Assembly (NCBI GenBank): GCA_024681295.1
Contig: JAILBC010000087.1
Coordinates: forward strand, 1-64,000
DNA: 64,000 nucleotides
From: Bacteroidales bacterium
Lineage (GTDB): Bacteria; Bacteroidota; Bacteroidia; Bacteroidales; F082
Direction: 5' to 3'
Position 1 is the stretch's first letter; every line of letters begins with the position of its first letter. The translations under genes were made by a program, and so were the position numbers. Below the pieces are notes generated by a model that was not told the origin of the DNA, made no database searches, and worked only from the letters and a program-made list of their open reading frames with translations. Below, one piece after another: positions 7,792 to 15,721 of the stretch.

Positions 7792-7977
7792 TTATTGCTT
7801 GGCTGCGGTAAGCTGCTTGCCTTTGTAATAAAGGTCGCCGTCCACATAGTAAGCTCTATGTCTGACGTGCAAGGTGCCGGTGACGGGGTCGATGGTCACG
7901 TTGGGCGTTACAGCCTTGTAATGTGTTCTTCTCTTTGCGCCTCTGGTGTGAGACTGTCTACGTTTAGGATGTGCCAT
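7792..7977 (-). CDS. rpmF: 50S ribosomal protein L32
   Basis: The 61-residue basic protein starts MAHPKRRQSHTRGAKRR, the conserved L32 N-terminus. L32 binds 23S rRNA domain near the peptidyl-transferase region of the large subunit. The zinc-type Cys pairs found in some L32 forms are absent, so this is the Cys-free form. It follows yceD by about 30 bases and shares its promoter and the terminator at 7731-7764. The plsX/fabH genes that often follow rpmF are not here; fabD lies 2.3 kb away instead. Confidence 0.97.
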   Translation of the reverse strand: MAHPKRRQSHTRGAKRRTHYKAVTPNVTIDPVTGTLHVRHRAYYVDGDLYYKGKQLTAAKQ

Positions 7978-8010
7978 TTTACTTTTATTTTAAAATGTTA
8001 AACCGTTTGT

Positions 8011-8532
8011 TTAATTATCTTCAAGCTTCACGTCCTTCAATGCCGCCCACCGGGGATCCGTCGCAGTCTCCTCGTCCGTGGGTTCCTCATCGTGAGAAAG
8101 CATCGCCAGCACTTGGGGGTTGCACTCACCTTCCGGATGAACCCGATGGATCGGTATGGAAAGGATAATGTATTCATAAATCAAAGAACGTATATCGTAG
8201 GCGTGCTCCTCAGCAGGCACCACGACCACGTCGTCTGACTCCTCGACTCCTTCGGCGCCGAACTTGATGTAGAACACTTGTTCGCTCTGGATCGGGATAT
8301 AGAACTCGTCGGCGCATCGGTCGCAGGGAACGAGAACCTTGCCTTCCAAATGGAAATCCAAGGTCATCATCAGCTCTTCCCTCAGCACTTCCAGATCCAC
8401 CGTCACGTCAGCTTGCTTCACCTCGGAGTAGTCCATATCGGCAAAGAAGTCGTCCTTGATGTCGAATTTAAAGCTGTGGACTCCAAGGGCGAGACCGCTG
8501 ACGGGGATCAAGAATTCGTTATCCTTTTCCAT
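8011..8532 (-). CDS. yceD: YceD/DUF177 family protein, 23S rRNA accumulation
   Basis: The 173-residue acidic protein (MEKDNEFLIPVSGL) contains the DUF177 pattern: a beta-rich N-terminal half, the central C-D-R-C box (VPCDRCADEF near 109-118) and a conserved C-terminal stretch ending in DEEPTDEETATDPRWAALKDV. YceD is needed for 23S rRNA accumulation and is nearly always encoded directly before rpmF, as here. A promoter with TATTTTTG lies at 8553-8560 (minus strand). Confidence 0.92.
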   Translation of the reverse strand: MEKDNEFLIPVSGLALGVHSFKFDIKDDFFADMDYSEVKQADVTVDLEVLREELMMTLDFHLEGKVLVPCDRCADEFYIPIQSEQVFYIKFGAEGVEESDDVVVVPAEEHAYDIRSLIYEYIILSIPIHRVHPEGECNPQVLAMLSHDEEPTDEETATDPRWAALKDVKLEDN

Positions 8533-8552
8533 TTTGCCTCAAAATCGGGCTG

Positions 8553-8560
8553 CAAAAATA
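8553..8560 (-). promoter_or_regulatory. yceD-rpmF promoter -7 box
   Basis: On the minus strand the sequence reads TATTTTTG, about 20 bases before the yceD ATG. A possible -33 TTG sits at 8583-8585. Confidence 0.55.
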
Positions 8561-8630
8561 CAAACTTTTTTTGAAATAGAAACAATGAGGGGATTTTTTT
8601 TTGAGAGAGGGGGGCGGGGGGGGTAATGGG

Positions 8631-8702
8631 TTTAATGGGTTTAGTGGGTTTAGTGGGTTTAATGGGTTTAATGGGCTTAGTGGGTTTAATGGGTGGGGTG
8701 GG
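8631..8702 (+). repeat. 9-bp G-rich tandem array (TTTAATGGG)
   Basis: Seven 9-base units of TTTA[A/G]TGGG or CTTAGTGGG plus one degenerate unit run from 8631 to 8702, preceded by a G-run (8608-8623). The array supplies the last codons and stop (HPTH*) of the S41 protease on the other strand. The G-triplets every nine bases could form G-quadruplexes. Confidence 0.85.
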
Positions 8703-10293
8703 ATAAGATTTCCAAAGCTTTTTGGAGGACATCATCCATGGGGCGGTAGACGGGATAGAAGCCCTCATCGTCGAAGAGATTGCGGGCGATGTAGGCCTTC
8801 AGCAGGATGTCGGCATCACGGCGGGCCACCTCCTTTTCGGTGTCGTTGCCCTTGACACCTTTCTTCTCGGCCTCTTTCACCAACTCGTTGAACATGGCAT
8901 CGGTAACGTGGAACGAACGGTCGAAGTCATCCACGGTCTTGTAACGGTTCAGCGCCGAACGGTGGCTGTCACAATAGTCGAAGGCATATTGGTAGAGAAT
9001 GCCGAGGTTGACGATGCGGTTGAAGTAATACTCCGTGCTGTCGTTGACGAGAGGCACGTACACATCGGGCATGATGCCGCCACCGCCGTAGACCACCTTG
9101 CCTTTCGGGGTAACGTATTTCAATGTGGTATCCAGATGGATACTATCTTCCGAGAAGAGCTCACCGTTGGTATAACGGTCGAGTGACTCGTAGAGGTAGT
9201 CTTCCAGTTTTCCGCCGGTGAAAGGCTTCTGAATACAGCGTCCCGTGGGGGTATAGTAACGCGCCACGGTGACACGGATGGCCGAGTTGTCGCTCAGCAT
9301 GATCTGCTCCTGCACCAGTCCCTTGCCAAAGGAGCGGCGGCCCACGATGGTGCCGCGGTCGTTGTCCTGGAGTGCCCCGGCCACAATCTCGGAGGCGCTG
9401 GCCGACTCGTCGTCGATGAGCACCGCCACGGGCATATCTTCGAGGAGGCCTTTCTTGCGTGCTTTGTATTCGGACTTGGGACGGTAGCGGCCTTCGGTGA
9501 ACACCACCAGGCTGCCTTTGGGCAGGAACTCGTCAGCGATGTCGACGGCCTCACCGAGGTAGCCGCCTCCGTTGCCGCGGAGGTCGAGCACCATCTGGGT
9601 CATCCCTTGTTTCTTCAACTTCTTGGCCGCATCGACGAACTCACGATGGGTGGTCGCCGAGAACTTGCTCAGCTTGATGTAGCCCGTGGCGTCGTCGAGC
9701 AAATAGGCGATGTCGACGCTATAGGTGGGGATGACATCGCGGGTAATGGTGAACTCCATCAGTCCCTCAACGCCACGCCGGTAGTTCTTCACCTTGACTT
9801 TGGTACCTTTAGGCCCTTTCAGGAGGCGCATCACACCTTCGTTCTTAATCTTGACGCCTGCGACGAGCGAGTCATCGACATACACGATGCGGTCGCCCGC
9901 CATGATACCAACCTTCTCGGAGGGTCCGCCTTTGATGGTGTTGACGATGGTGATGGTATCCTCGACGATGCGGTACTGTACACCGATGCCTTCGAAGCTG
10001 CCCAGCAACGGATCATTGACGGCATCGAACTCCTCTTTCGAGATGTACACGCTATGGGGGTCAAGTTCCTCCAACATGGCAACGATAGCTTCCTCCTCGA
10101 GTTTCGAGGTATTCACCGTGTCGACATACATCTTATTAATATAGTGCATCACCTCGTCGTACTTGCTGGCAGCGACGACGCGGGGGGTGCGCTTGAGCAT
10201 GATGTTCTCGGTGATGAGGCTGACGAAGACGCCGATGAAGAGGCCCACGGCCACCATCACCAAGAAGGTGCGCGAAGAGTTTCCGTTATTCAT
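8686..10293 (-). CDS. S41-family C-terminal processing peptidase
   Basis: The 535-residue protein has an N-terminal membrane anchor (residues about 10-30), a PDZ domain at roughly 90-170 (SFEGIGVQYR, MAGDRIVYVD) and the S41 serine protease core with the Ser in DDESASASEIVAG (about 295-307) and the Lys in RRSFGKGLVQ (about 321). CtpA/Prc proteases trim or degrade periplasmic proteins near the C-terminus with a Ser-Lys dyad. Its start overlaps the fabD stop by eight bases, so the two genes are coupled. The C-terminus has been extended into the 9-bp repeat array. Confidence 0.93.
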   Translation of the reverse strand: MNNGNSSRTFLVMVAVGLFIGVFVSLITENIMLKRTPRVVAASKYDEVMHYINKMYVDTVNTSKLEEEAIVAMLEELDPHSVYISKEEFDAVNDPLLGSFEGIGVQYRIVEDTITIVNTIKGGPSEKVGIMAGDRIVYVDDSLVAGVKIKNEGVMRLLKGPKGTKVKVKNYRRGVEGLMEFTITRDVIPTYSVDIAYLLDDATGYIKLSKFSATTHREFVDAAKKLKKQGMTQMVLDLRGNGGGYLGEAVDIADEFLPKGSLVVFTEGRYRPKSEYKARKKGLLEDMPVAVLIDDESASASEIVAGALQDNDRGTIVGRRSFGKGLVQEQIMLSDNSAIRVTVARYYTPTGRCIQKPFTGGKLEDYLYESLDRYTNGELFSEDSIHLDTTLKYVTPKGKVVYGGGGIMPDVYVPLVNDSTEYYFNRIVNLGILYQYAFDYCDSHRSALNRYKTVDDFDRSFHVTDAMFNELVKEAEKKGVKGNDTEKEVARRDADILLKAYIARNLFDDEGFYPVYRPMDDVLQKALEILSHPTH

Positions 10294-11176
10294 TGAACGA
10301 CGCGCTTGACATCACGAGGTTGCGGTCGACCTTCTTGAAGAGGCCTTGCAGCACGGTGCCGGGGCCCACCTCGGTGACGCTGTTGACGCCGTTGGCGATC
10401 ATGTTCTGCATGGTCTGGGTCCAGCACACCGGCGAGGTGAGTTGGGCCACCAGGTTCTTCTTGATGATCTCGGGGTCGGTGACCGACTGACCGGTAACGT
10501 TTTGGTAGATCGGGCAGATGCCGAGGTTGAACTTGGTGGCGTTGATGGCTTCGGCCAGTTCCACACGGGCCGGCTCCATGAGCGGGCTGTGGAAGGCGCC
10601 GCCCACCTTGAGCGGGAGCACCCTCTTGACGCCGGCTTCTTGAAGCTTGGTGGTGGCTTGGGCCACGCCTTCGATGGTGCCAGAGATGACAATCTGTCCT
10701 GGGGAGTTGTAGTTAGCTGGTACGACAACGGTGTCATGGATGGCGGCGCAGACGCTCTCCACGAGGCTGTCTTCCGCACCGATGACGGCGGCCATGGTGC
10801 CGGGCTGTTGTTCACAGGCCTTCTGCATGGCGTTGGCGCGTTTGGCCACCAGGCGGAGTCCGTCTTCGAAGGTCAGCACTTTGTTAGCCACCAAGGCGGA
10901 GAACTCGCCCAGCGAGTGGCCGGCGACCATATTGGGATCGAAGTCCTCCAGCACTGAGGCCAGCACGACCGAGTGGAGGAAGATGGCTGGCTGGGTGACC
11001 TTCGTCTGGCGAAGGTCCTCGTCGGTGCCTTCGAACATCAGTTCGGTAATCTTAAAATCCAAGATACGGTTGGCTTTGTGGAACATATCTCTTGCCTTCG
11101 ACGAATGGTCATAGAGATCTTTCCCCATGCCTACAAACTGGGCGCCTTGCCCAGGGAAAACATAAGCTTTTATCAT
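10286..11176 (-). CDS. fabD: Malonyl CoA-acyl carrier protein transacylase
   Basis: The 296-residue enzyme moves malonyl from CoA to ACP for fatty-acid synthesis. It shows the FabD motifs: AYVFPGQGAQFVGMG at the start, the nucleophile elbow AGHSLGE near 88-94 and the His in GGAFHSPLM near 192-200. It lies between the bactofilin and the S41 protease, overlapping the latter by eight bases. Confidence 0.96.
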   Translation of the reverse strand: MIKAYVFPGQGAQFVGMGKDLYDHSSKARDMFHKANRILDFKITELMFEGTDEDLRQTKVTQPAIFLHSVVLASVLEDFDPNMVAGHSLGEFSALVANKVLTFEDGLRLVAKRANAMQKACEQQPGTMAAVIGAEDSLVESVCAAIHDTVVVPANYNSPGQIVISGTIEGVAQATTKLQEAGVKRVLPLKVGGAFHSPLMEPARVELAEAINATKFNLGICPIYQNVTGQSVTDPEIIKKNLVAQLTSPVCWTQTMQNMIANGVNSVTEVGPGTVLQGLFKKVDRNLVMSSASFNE

Positions 11177-11190
11177 TGAACTAAACTATT

Positions 11191-11544
11191 TCATTTTTGG
11201 GGTGAATGGGCTGATTGGGGTGATTGGGTCATCTGGCATTTGCCAGTGAAGACGGCGCCCACCTCGATGCAGAGTTGCTTGGTGTTCATGTCGATCTCGA
11301 CTCTCGAGGTAGATTTCAGGGTGGTGAGTTCCTCGCAGGTGAGGATGCCTTTGACCGAGCCGGAGATGTCGGCTTGCTTGCAAATGATGTCGCCTTCGAT
11401 GATGCCGGTCTGGCCGACGACGATTTTGCCATTCGATTTCAGAGAGCCGATGAGCTTCCCGTCCACTCTGATGTCACCGCTGGACTCGACGTCCCCTTTG
11501 ATGACGGTGTCTTTTCCGATTAAGTTTCTTACAGGTGATTCCAT
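11191..11544 (-). CDS. Bactofilin (polymer-forming cytoskeletal protein)
   Basis: From the ATG at 11544 the protein (MESPVRNLIGKDTVIKGD) has 117 residues and shows the bactofilin beta-helix: short repeats with regular G and hydrophobic positions (GDIRVDGKLIGSLKSNGKIV, GIIEGDIICKQADISGSVKG). Bactofilins self-assemble into membrane-associated filaments that organise envelope growth. An alternative ATG at 11571 adds nine residues but overlaps the PorW-like gene by 20 bases. The C-terminal tail (SPQSAHSPQK) is encoded by three 9-base G-rich units resembling the array at 8631-8702. Confidence 0.88.
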   Translation of the reverse strand: MESPVRNLIGKDTVIKGDVESSGDIRVDGKLIGSLKSNGKIVVGQTGIIEGDIICKQADISGSVKGILTCEELTTLKSTSRVEIDMNTKQLCIEVGAVFTGKCQMTQSPQSAHSPQK

Positions 11545-11551
11545 GGTTATA

Positions 11552-14206
11552 TTATTTTGAATTCTCTTCATAGAAAGTTTTATAATCTTCGGTATTTTTT
11601 TCTTGGCAGTAGACGCTGAAATTGCTTATGGATATCGGCAGCACCCAGTAGGCGGTCTTGTCCATGCCGCCGAAAATGTAGTCGGTGAGGTACATCGAGG
11701 TGATGTAGTCTTTAGCAGCCTGTTCGTTTTCGAAGGAACTCAGATAGATGACGGCTTGGGTGTCGCTGAACAGGAGGTTCTTCATGTCGAAATTGCTGAA
11801 CCGGTATTGTTTCTTGTTGAAGTCGGTGATACGCACCTTCAGCGGCTCCGTCTTGGTGGTCTTGGGGTTGAACACCACCATGACCAGGTGTTTTTCATTC
11901 GGTGCATAGTGGTAGGGCGACTCGGGCTTTTTCTCTCCTTGTTCGTCTTTGCTGACGCCTGGAATGTCGTCGAGTTTGATGCCGAGGTTGTATTCGGTGT
12001 TGACCTCTTGCAGGAGGGTCAGCGCATAGGTACGGATGCCGCTGGTGGGATAGTCCTGTACCACGCGCAGCAGGGCGTAAGCCATGCTGTCGACGGTCTC
12101 GAGGCGACCGCGCGCCACTGCGTCGAGCAGGGCGAAGCGTGGTGCCAGGGCGGTGTCGTTGGCGTAGAGTTCCAGGGCACGTTCGGCATTCATCCTGACG
12201 CGGAAGAACTGTCCCTGCTGATAGGCATCGTATGTCTTGGTATAGAGTTCCGAAGCCTGCCGTGAGTCTTCCTGGAGCTTTTTGTAATAATTGGGGTCAA
12301 GGATGAAGTTGGCGTAGCTCGAATCGGGGTATTTGCTCAGAATCTTGCTCTTGTAGAGGTCGGCTTTCTCGGTATCGTGAGCGTCGTTGTACATCTTATA
12401 GAGCGCGTACCATGCCGGTAGCTCGTGTTCGTTGCCTGGGTAGCGTTTGTCGAGCCGTTCGTAAGCGTCGATGGAGCGTGGGTAGTCCGACAGGCGGTCG
12501 AGGTAGATGAAGCCCACGTTGTAGAGGGCGTTGGCGATTTGTTTATGGGCAACTTGTTGTTCCTCTTCGGTGAAGGGGAGTCCCACGAGGTAGTAGGCGC
12601 GGTCGTGGTTGGTAACCTCGTCGGAGACGGTGTCGTTCTCTTTGCCCTCGCCGCTTTCAGCACTGAAGTCGCCATCGGTAAGGCTGTTGCCTATGTTGCG
12701 TTTGTCAGAGATACGCCAGTTGTCTTCGAGCTTACGCATGCCCCATTTTCTGGAGAACTCCGTGAAACCGCTCTGGAGGGTGGTGGGATTGTAGAAATAC
12801 CAGTTTCCTGTGGTTTTGGAATCGTCGGGTTTGACTTCGGTCTTCCCGACGGCACCGCCCATCAGGGCCAGTTGTTCCTCGTATTCTGCTCTTTCCTTTT
12901 CTATTTTCTCTTGTTCGATGACGTCAGCTATGATTTTATCGATCAGTTTATTGCGTTCAATGGAGTCCATGTCTGCCACCCAGAGGAGGCTGTCCTGGTC
13001 GCGGATGATGGTGAGGTTAGCCACCAAGTCGTTGAGGGTTTGGGAGATATTGGCGATGCTGTCGTAGTAGGGATAGGTCTCTTTGTTCATGGCACGGACA
13101 GCCGTATCGTAGTAAGCTTGTGACAGCTCGTAGTTATTGCGGTCGAAGAGGATGGTAGCCACTTTGAGTGACGAGGTGGCGCGTTGGATCTGATTGGTTT
13201 TGGCGTTGGCCACCGATTCGCGGTAGTAGCCGATGGCTTTGTCAACATTGCCTTCGCGCATGGCCAGTTCGGCCATGGCGAAGTAGATGCGGTCGATGTA
13301 TTCCTCATTTTTCGACTCGTTGAGCATGCGGTTAAGCATCTTGTACATCTCTTTGGCGTTGCCGGCCGAGCCCATGCGGGCCATGTTCATCTTGGCCTCG
13401 AAGAGCATCTCGTACTGGGGGTTTTTCCTGACCACCTTGCGGAACCACTCGATGGCGTGCGGAGCATCGTCGAGTTGCATGTAAATCTGTCCCAGGATGA
13501 ACATGGAGCGGATGCGCAGGTCGCGGTCGTTGGTCTCCATCATACCCGACTTCAGGTAGTCGATGGCTTTGCGGTATTCGTTGGTGGCGATGTAGTAGTC
13601 GGCAATGGTGAGATCGAGGTTGCGGTAAAGCTCCTTGGGCAGTTTCTTCATGCCGGCGGTTTTGGCTTGGAGCAGCTCGATCATGGCGACGGCCTTGGAG
13701 TACTGTTGGGTTTGGATGTAGGTCTTGACAAGCCAAAGGTTGGCCACGAGGGCGATGTCGTTGTAGCTGAACTCGGTGCCGACGAAATCGAAAGTACGTT
13801 TGGCGGAGATGTAGTCTTGTTTGTAGAAATGCGCTTTGGCCATGACGAGGTAGGCGTCGTCGATCCACTTCACGCGTTCTTTACCGTTGAATTTCATGGA
13901 GTGTTTCTGAACGCAGATAGAGGTTTTCTGCAGGGCGCGGTCCATCTTGGGGTTCAGGGCCATGGCGTCATTTTTCGTGCCATAGTTATAAACACGCAAT
14001 ATTCTTGTATAATCGTCCTTAACAGCTGTTTTCAGTTGTTCGTCGCCTTCTTGGAGGCTGTACTGACCGTTCCAGTAGACGTTGTAGTGGCTGGTGAGGT
14101 TATGGTAGGCGCGTCGTGTGAAGGTGTTCTTTTTGGTGGAACAGCCGCACAGCAGCAGCGCCGTGGTCAGGACAAGGAAGGCTAGTTTATATTTATTGTA
14201 TTGCAC
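11552..14206 (-). CDS. TPR lipoprotein, type IX secretion accessory PorW/SprE-like
   Basis: The 884-residue protein has a lipoprotein signal (LLCGCSTKKNTF), then the block RRAYHNLTSHYNVYWNG typical of SprE/PorW, then tetratricopeptide repeats across residues about 100-420 and again about 560-720. PorW/SprE supports the type IX secretion system and gliding motility, probably linking the motor and outer-membrane parts. It is followed by the bactofilin with only a few bases between and preceded by the Ser/Thr kinase. The assignment rests on the N-terminal signature, length and TPR layout. Confidence 0.83.
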   Translation of the reverse strand: MQYNKYKLAFLVLTTALLLCGCSTKKNTFTRRAYHNLTSHYNVYWNGQYSLQEGDEQLKTAVKDDYTRILRVYNYGTKNDAMALNPKMDRALQKTSICVQKHSMKFNGKERVKWIDDAYLVMAKAHFYKQDYISAKRTFDFVGTEFSYNDIALVANLWLVKTYIQTQQYSKAVAMIELLQAKTAGMKKLPKELYRNLDLTIADYYIATNEYRKAIDYLKSGMMETNDRDLRIRSMFILGQIYMQLDDAPHAIEWFRKVVRKNPQYEMLFEAKMNMARMGSAGNAKEMYKMLNRMLNESKNEEYIDRIYFAMAELAMREGNVDKAIGYYRESVANAKTNQIQRATSSLKVATILFDRNNYELSQAYYDTAVRAMNKETYPYYDSIANISQTLNDLVANLTIIRDQDSLLWVADMDSIERNKLIDKIIADVIEQEKIEKERAEYEEQLALMGGAVGKTEVKPDDSKTTGNWYFYNPTTLQSGFTEFSRKWGMRKLEDNWRISDKRNIGNSLTDGDFSAESGEGKENDTVSDEVTNHDRAYYLVGLPFTEEEQQVAHKQIANALYNVGFIYLDRLSDYPRSIDAYERLDKRYPGNEHELPAWYALYKMYNDAHDTEKADLYKSKILSKYPDSSYANFILDPNYYKKLQEDSRQASELYTKTYDAYQQGQFFRVRMNAERALELYANDTALAPRFALLDAVARGRLETVDSMAYALLRVVQDYPTSGIRTYALTLLQEVNTEYNLGIKLDDIPGVSKDEQGEKKPESPYHYAPNEKHLVMVVFNPKTTKTEPLKVRITDFNKKQYRFSNFDMKNLLFSDTQAVIYLSSFENEQAAKDYITSMYLTDYIFGGMDKTAYWVLPISISNFSVYCQEKNTEDYKTFYEENSK

Positions 14207-14227
14207 GTTGGGTACGGTTTAAAATGT

Positions 14228-15340
14228 TTAGGGTTGGGTAGCGAGGGTGTCGGCGGCTTGTTGGGCTTTCAGCAGGGCGTCATGGTCGTTTTGTCGGCTC
14301 GTCAGGATGGCTTGGCGTTGGTTTGCCAAGGTTTTTTCGGCCACCTGTCGGAGGCTGTCGACGTCCATGAAGCGGGCCAGTTGTTGAGTGAAGCGGACGC
14401 TGTCTTCCTTCCAAGCGGCAGGCAGGCTCACTGGCTCTTCAAGGGAAGTGAGTTTGTATTTCTCGCAGAGGGTGGCTGCCTCGGCGTTGATTTTCTCTAT
14501 CTCGTGGCTGAATTCCACTGCGAGGCGTTCCTCTTTCTCGATTCGTGACTTCTCGATGATTTTGGGCACATAGAAGAAGGCTACCGCCCCGATAATGAGG
14601 AGGACGAGGAGCACCAGGATAATCTTCAGGGCTGAGTTCCTCTTGGTAAGGAGCGAGCGGACTTCCATGATGCTGTCGAACCGCTGCTCTCTTGAAAACT
14701 GGGTGCAGTGGGTGGCCACGCTTGAGTATTGGCTGAGCATATTGCGCTCGATGATGAACTCTATGATTTTGCCGAGAGAGTAGATGTCGGAGCGTTGGTC
14801 GCCTTCTTCGCCTTTGAACAGTTCGGGAGCGATGAACTCGTTTTCCTTGATGAGCAGCTCATGGTCGGTCTTATAGTTGGTTTCGGGATGTCCGATATCG
14901 ATGATCTTGACGCGGTAGTCGTTGGCGGTCACCATGACGTTCTCCGGCTTGAGGTCGCAGTGGATGATGCCGCGTTGGTGCATATAGTTGAGGGCATCGC
15001 AGATGTCGATGAAGACGCTTTTGATCTGTTTCTCGTTGAGGGTGCCCACGCGCACGTGTTCGGCCAGGGACTTGCCGTCGACGAATTCGAAGACGATGCA
15101 GTCGCCGAGGTTGGGCACATTCTCGAAGCCGAGGGCCCTGCGGATGAACTTATGGTCGAGTTGGCTGGTGATTTCGTATTCTTCCTTCAATTCTTTCTGA
15201 CATTGTTCGTCAGCGGCGAATTCCTCTTTCAAAGTCTTGAGAATCACCTTTTTGCCGTTATATAGTGCGGTAAACAGCCTGCTATGCCCGTGTGACGAGG
15301 CATAGAAGGGTTTAATGTTGTCGTAGTTGTTTTCTGACAT
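14228..15340 (-). CDS. Membrane-anchored Ser/Thr protein kinase-like protein
   Basis: The ATG at 15340 (MSENNYDNIK) lies a short distance past a TATCTTTG box; the longer frame begins with a TTG inside that box and is rejected. The 370-residue product has a Hanks-type kinase domain: VILKTL (the ATP-anchoring Lys), HCDLKPENVMV (catalytic loop, about 125-135), VKIIDIGH replacing the DFG motif with D-I-G, and APELF. A Gly-rich loop is not evident. One membrane helix lies at about 240-260 (ILVLLVLLIIGAVAFFYV), followed by an extracytoplasmic coiled-coil tail. With Asp retained in the catalytic loop and D-I-G it may still be active. It sits upstream of the PorW-like gene. Confidence 0.85.
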   Translation of the reverse strand: MSENNYDNIKPFYASSHGHSRLFTALYNGKKVILKTLKEEFAADEQCQKELKEEYEITSQLDHKFIRRALGFENVPNLGDCIVFEFVDGKSLAEHVRVGTLNEKQIKSVFIDICDALNYMHQRGIIHCDLKPENVMVTANDYRVKIIDIGHPETNYKTDHELLIKENEFIAPELFKGEEGDQRSDIYSLGKIIEFIIERNMLSQYSSVATHCTQFSREQRFDSIMEVRSLLTKRNSALKIILVLLVLLIIGAVAFFYVPKIIEKSRIEKEERLAVEFSHEIEKINAEAATLCEKYKLTSLEEPVSLPAAWKEDSVRFTQQLARFMDVDSLRQVAEKTLANQRQAILTSRQNDHDALLKAQQAADTLATQP

Positions 15341-15361
15341 TTTCGAATAGGTATTTGGGTG

Positions 15362-15369
15362 CAAAGATA
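15362..15369 (-). promoter_or_regulatory. Kinase-PorW operon promoter -7 box
   Basis: TATCTTTG on the minus strand, about 22 bases before the kinase ATG at 15340. Confidence 0.6.
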
Positions 15370-15440
15370 CTGCTTTTTCCCAAATACCTATTTAAAAAAC
15401 GAACGAAGAGCAAAAAAATCACAAAGAACGAATGGCTCCA

Positions 15441-15490
15441 CTACTCTAAGCCTTACTCTTGAGCTAACATTACTGATAATTCTATTTTTG
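15441..15490 (+). promoter_or_regulatory. P1: shared direct-repeat promoter, BrxL/PBP operon
   Basis: CTACTCT (15441-15447), five bases, TTACTCT (15453-15459), 23 bases, TATTTTTG (15483-15490). The expected transcript starts near 15496, giving a leader of about 31 bases to the ATG at 15527. The same geometry (7-base repeats 12 bases apart, 23 bases to the -7 box) is found at 38083-38132, 46800-46849 and 51767-51816. The repeats replace the -33 region, which suggests an activator site. Confidence 0.75.
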
Positions 15491-15526
15491 GGCCATGTAT
15501 TGATCACACTTTAAAACAATAGCCCT

Positions 15527-15700
15527 ATGAAAACAACAGAACAATTCAACCATGACTTCCGGGGGAATTCGTGGTTAAAGGACAAAGAAAGAAATTTCTA
15601 CGACTGCTTAATCCAAGGTTATGAGGATGCTAAAGAACGCCTCAATAACCTTCGCGCAAGGTGTAAAAATAAAAGAATCGTATCACCAGCCACTATCTAA
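15527..15700 (+). CDS. 57-residue protein, first gene of the P1 operon
   Basis: A small reading frame begins MKTTEQFNHDFRGNSWLKDK and ends at a TAA at 15698-15700. It is charged, with no signal peptide or membrane segment, and a helix-prone middle (YEDAKERLNNLRARCKNK). It is the first frame after promoter P1 and is followed 21 bases later by the 433-residue gene. I do not recognise it; the start spacing and lack of stops support it being real. Confidence 0.55.
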   Translation: MKTTEQFNHDFRGNSWLKDKERNFYDCLIQGYEDAKERLNNLRARCKNKRIVSPATI

Positions 15701-15721
15701 TAACCGTCAAAAACAACTGCC

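Noticed and set aside
13184-14185. Plus-strand frame of 333 codons opposite the PorW-like gene
   Set aside because: Shadow of the TPR lipoprotein; the minus strand carries a signal peptide and repeats.
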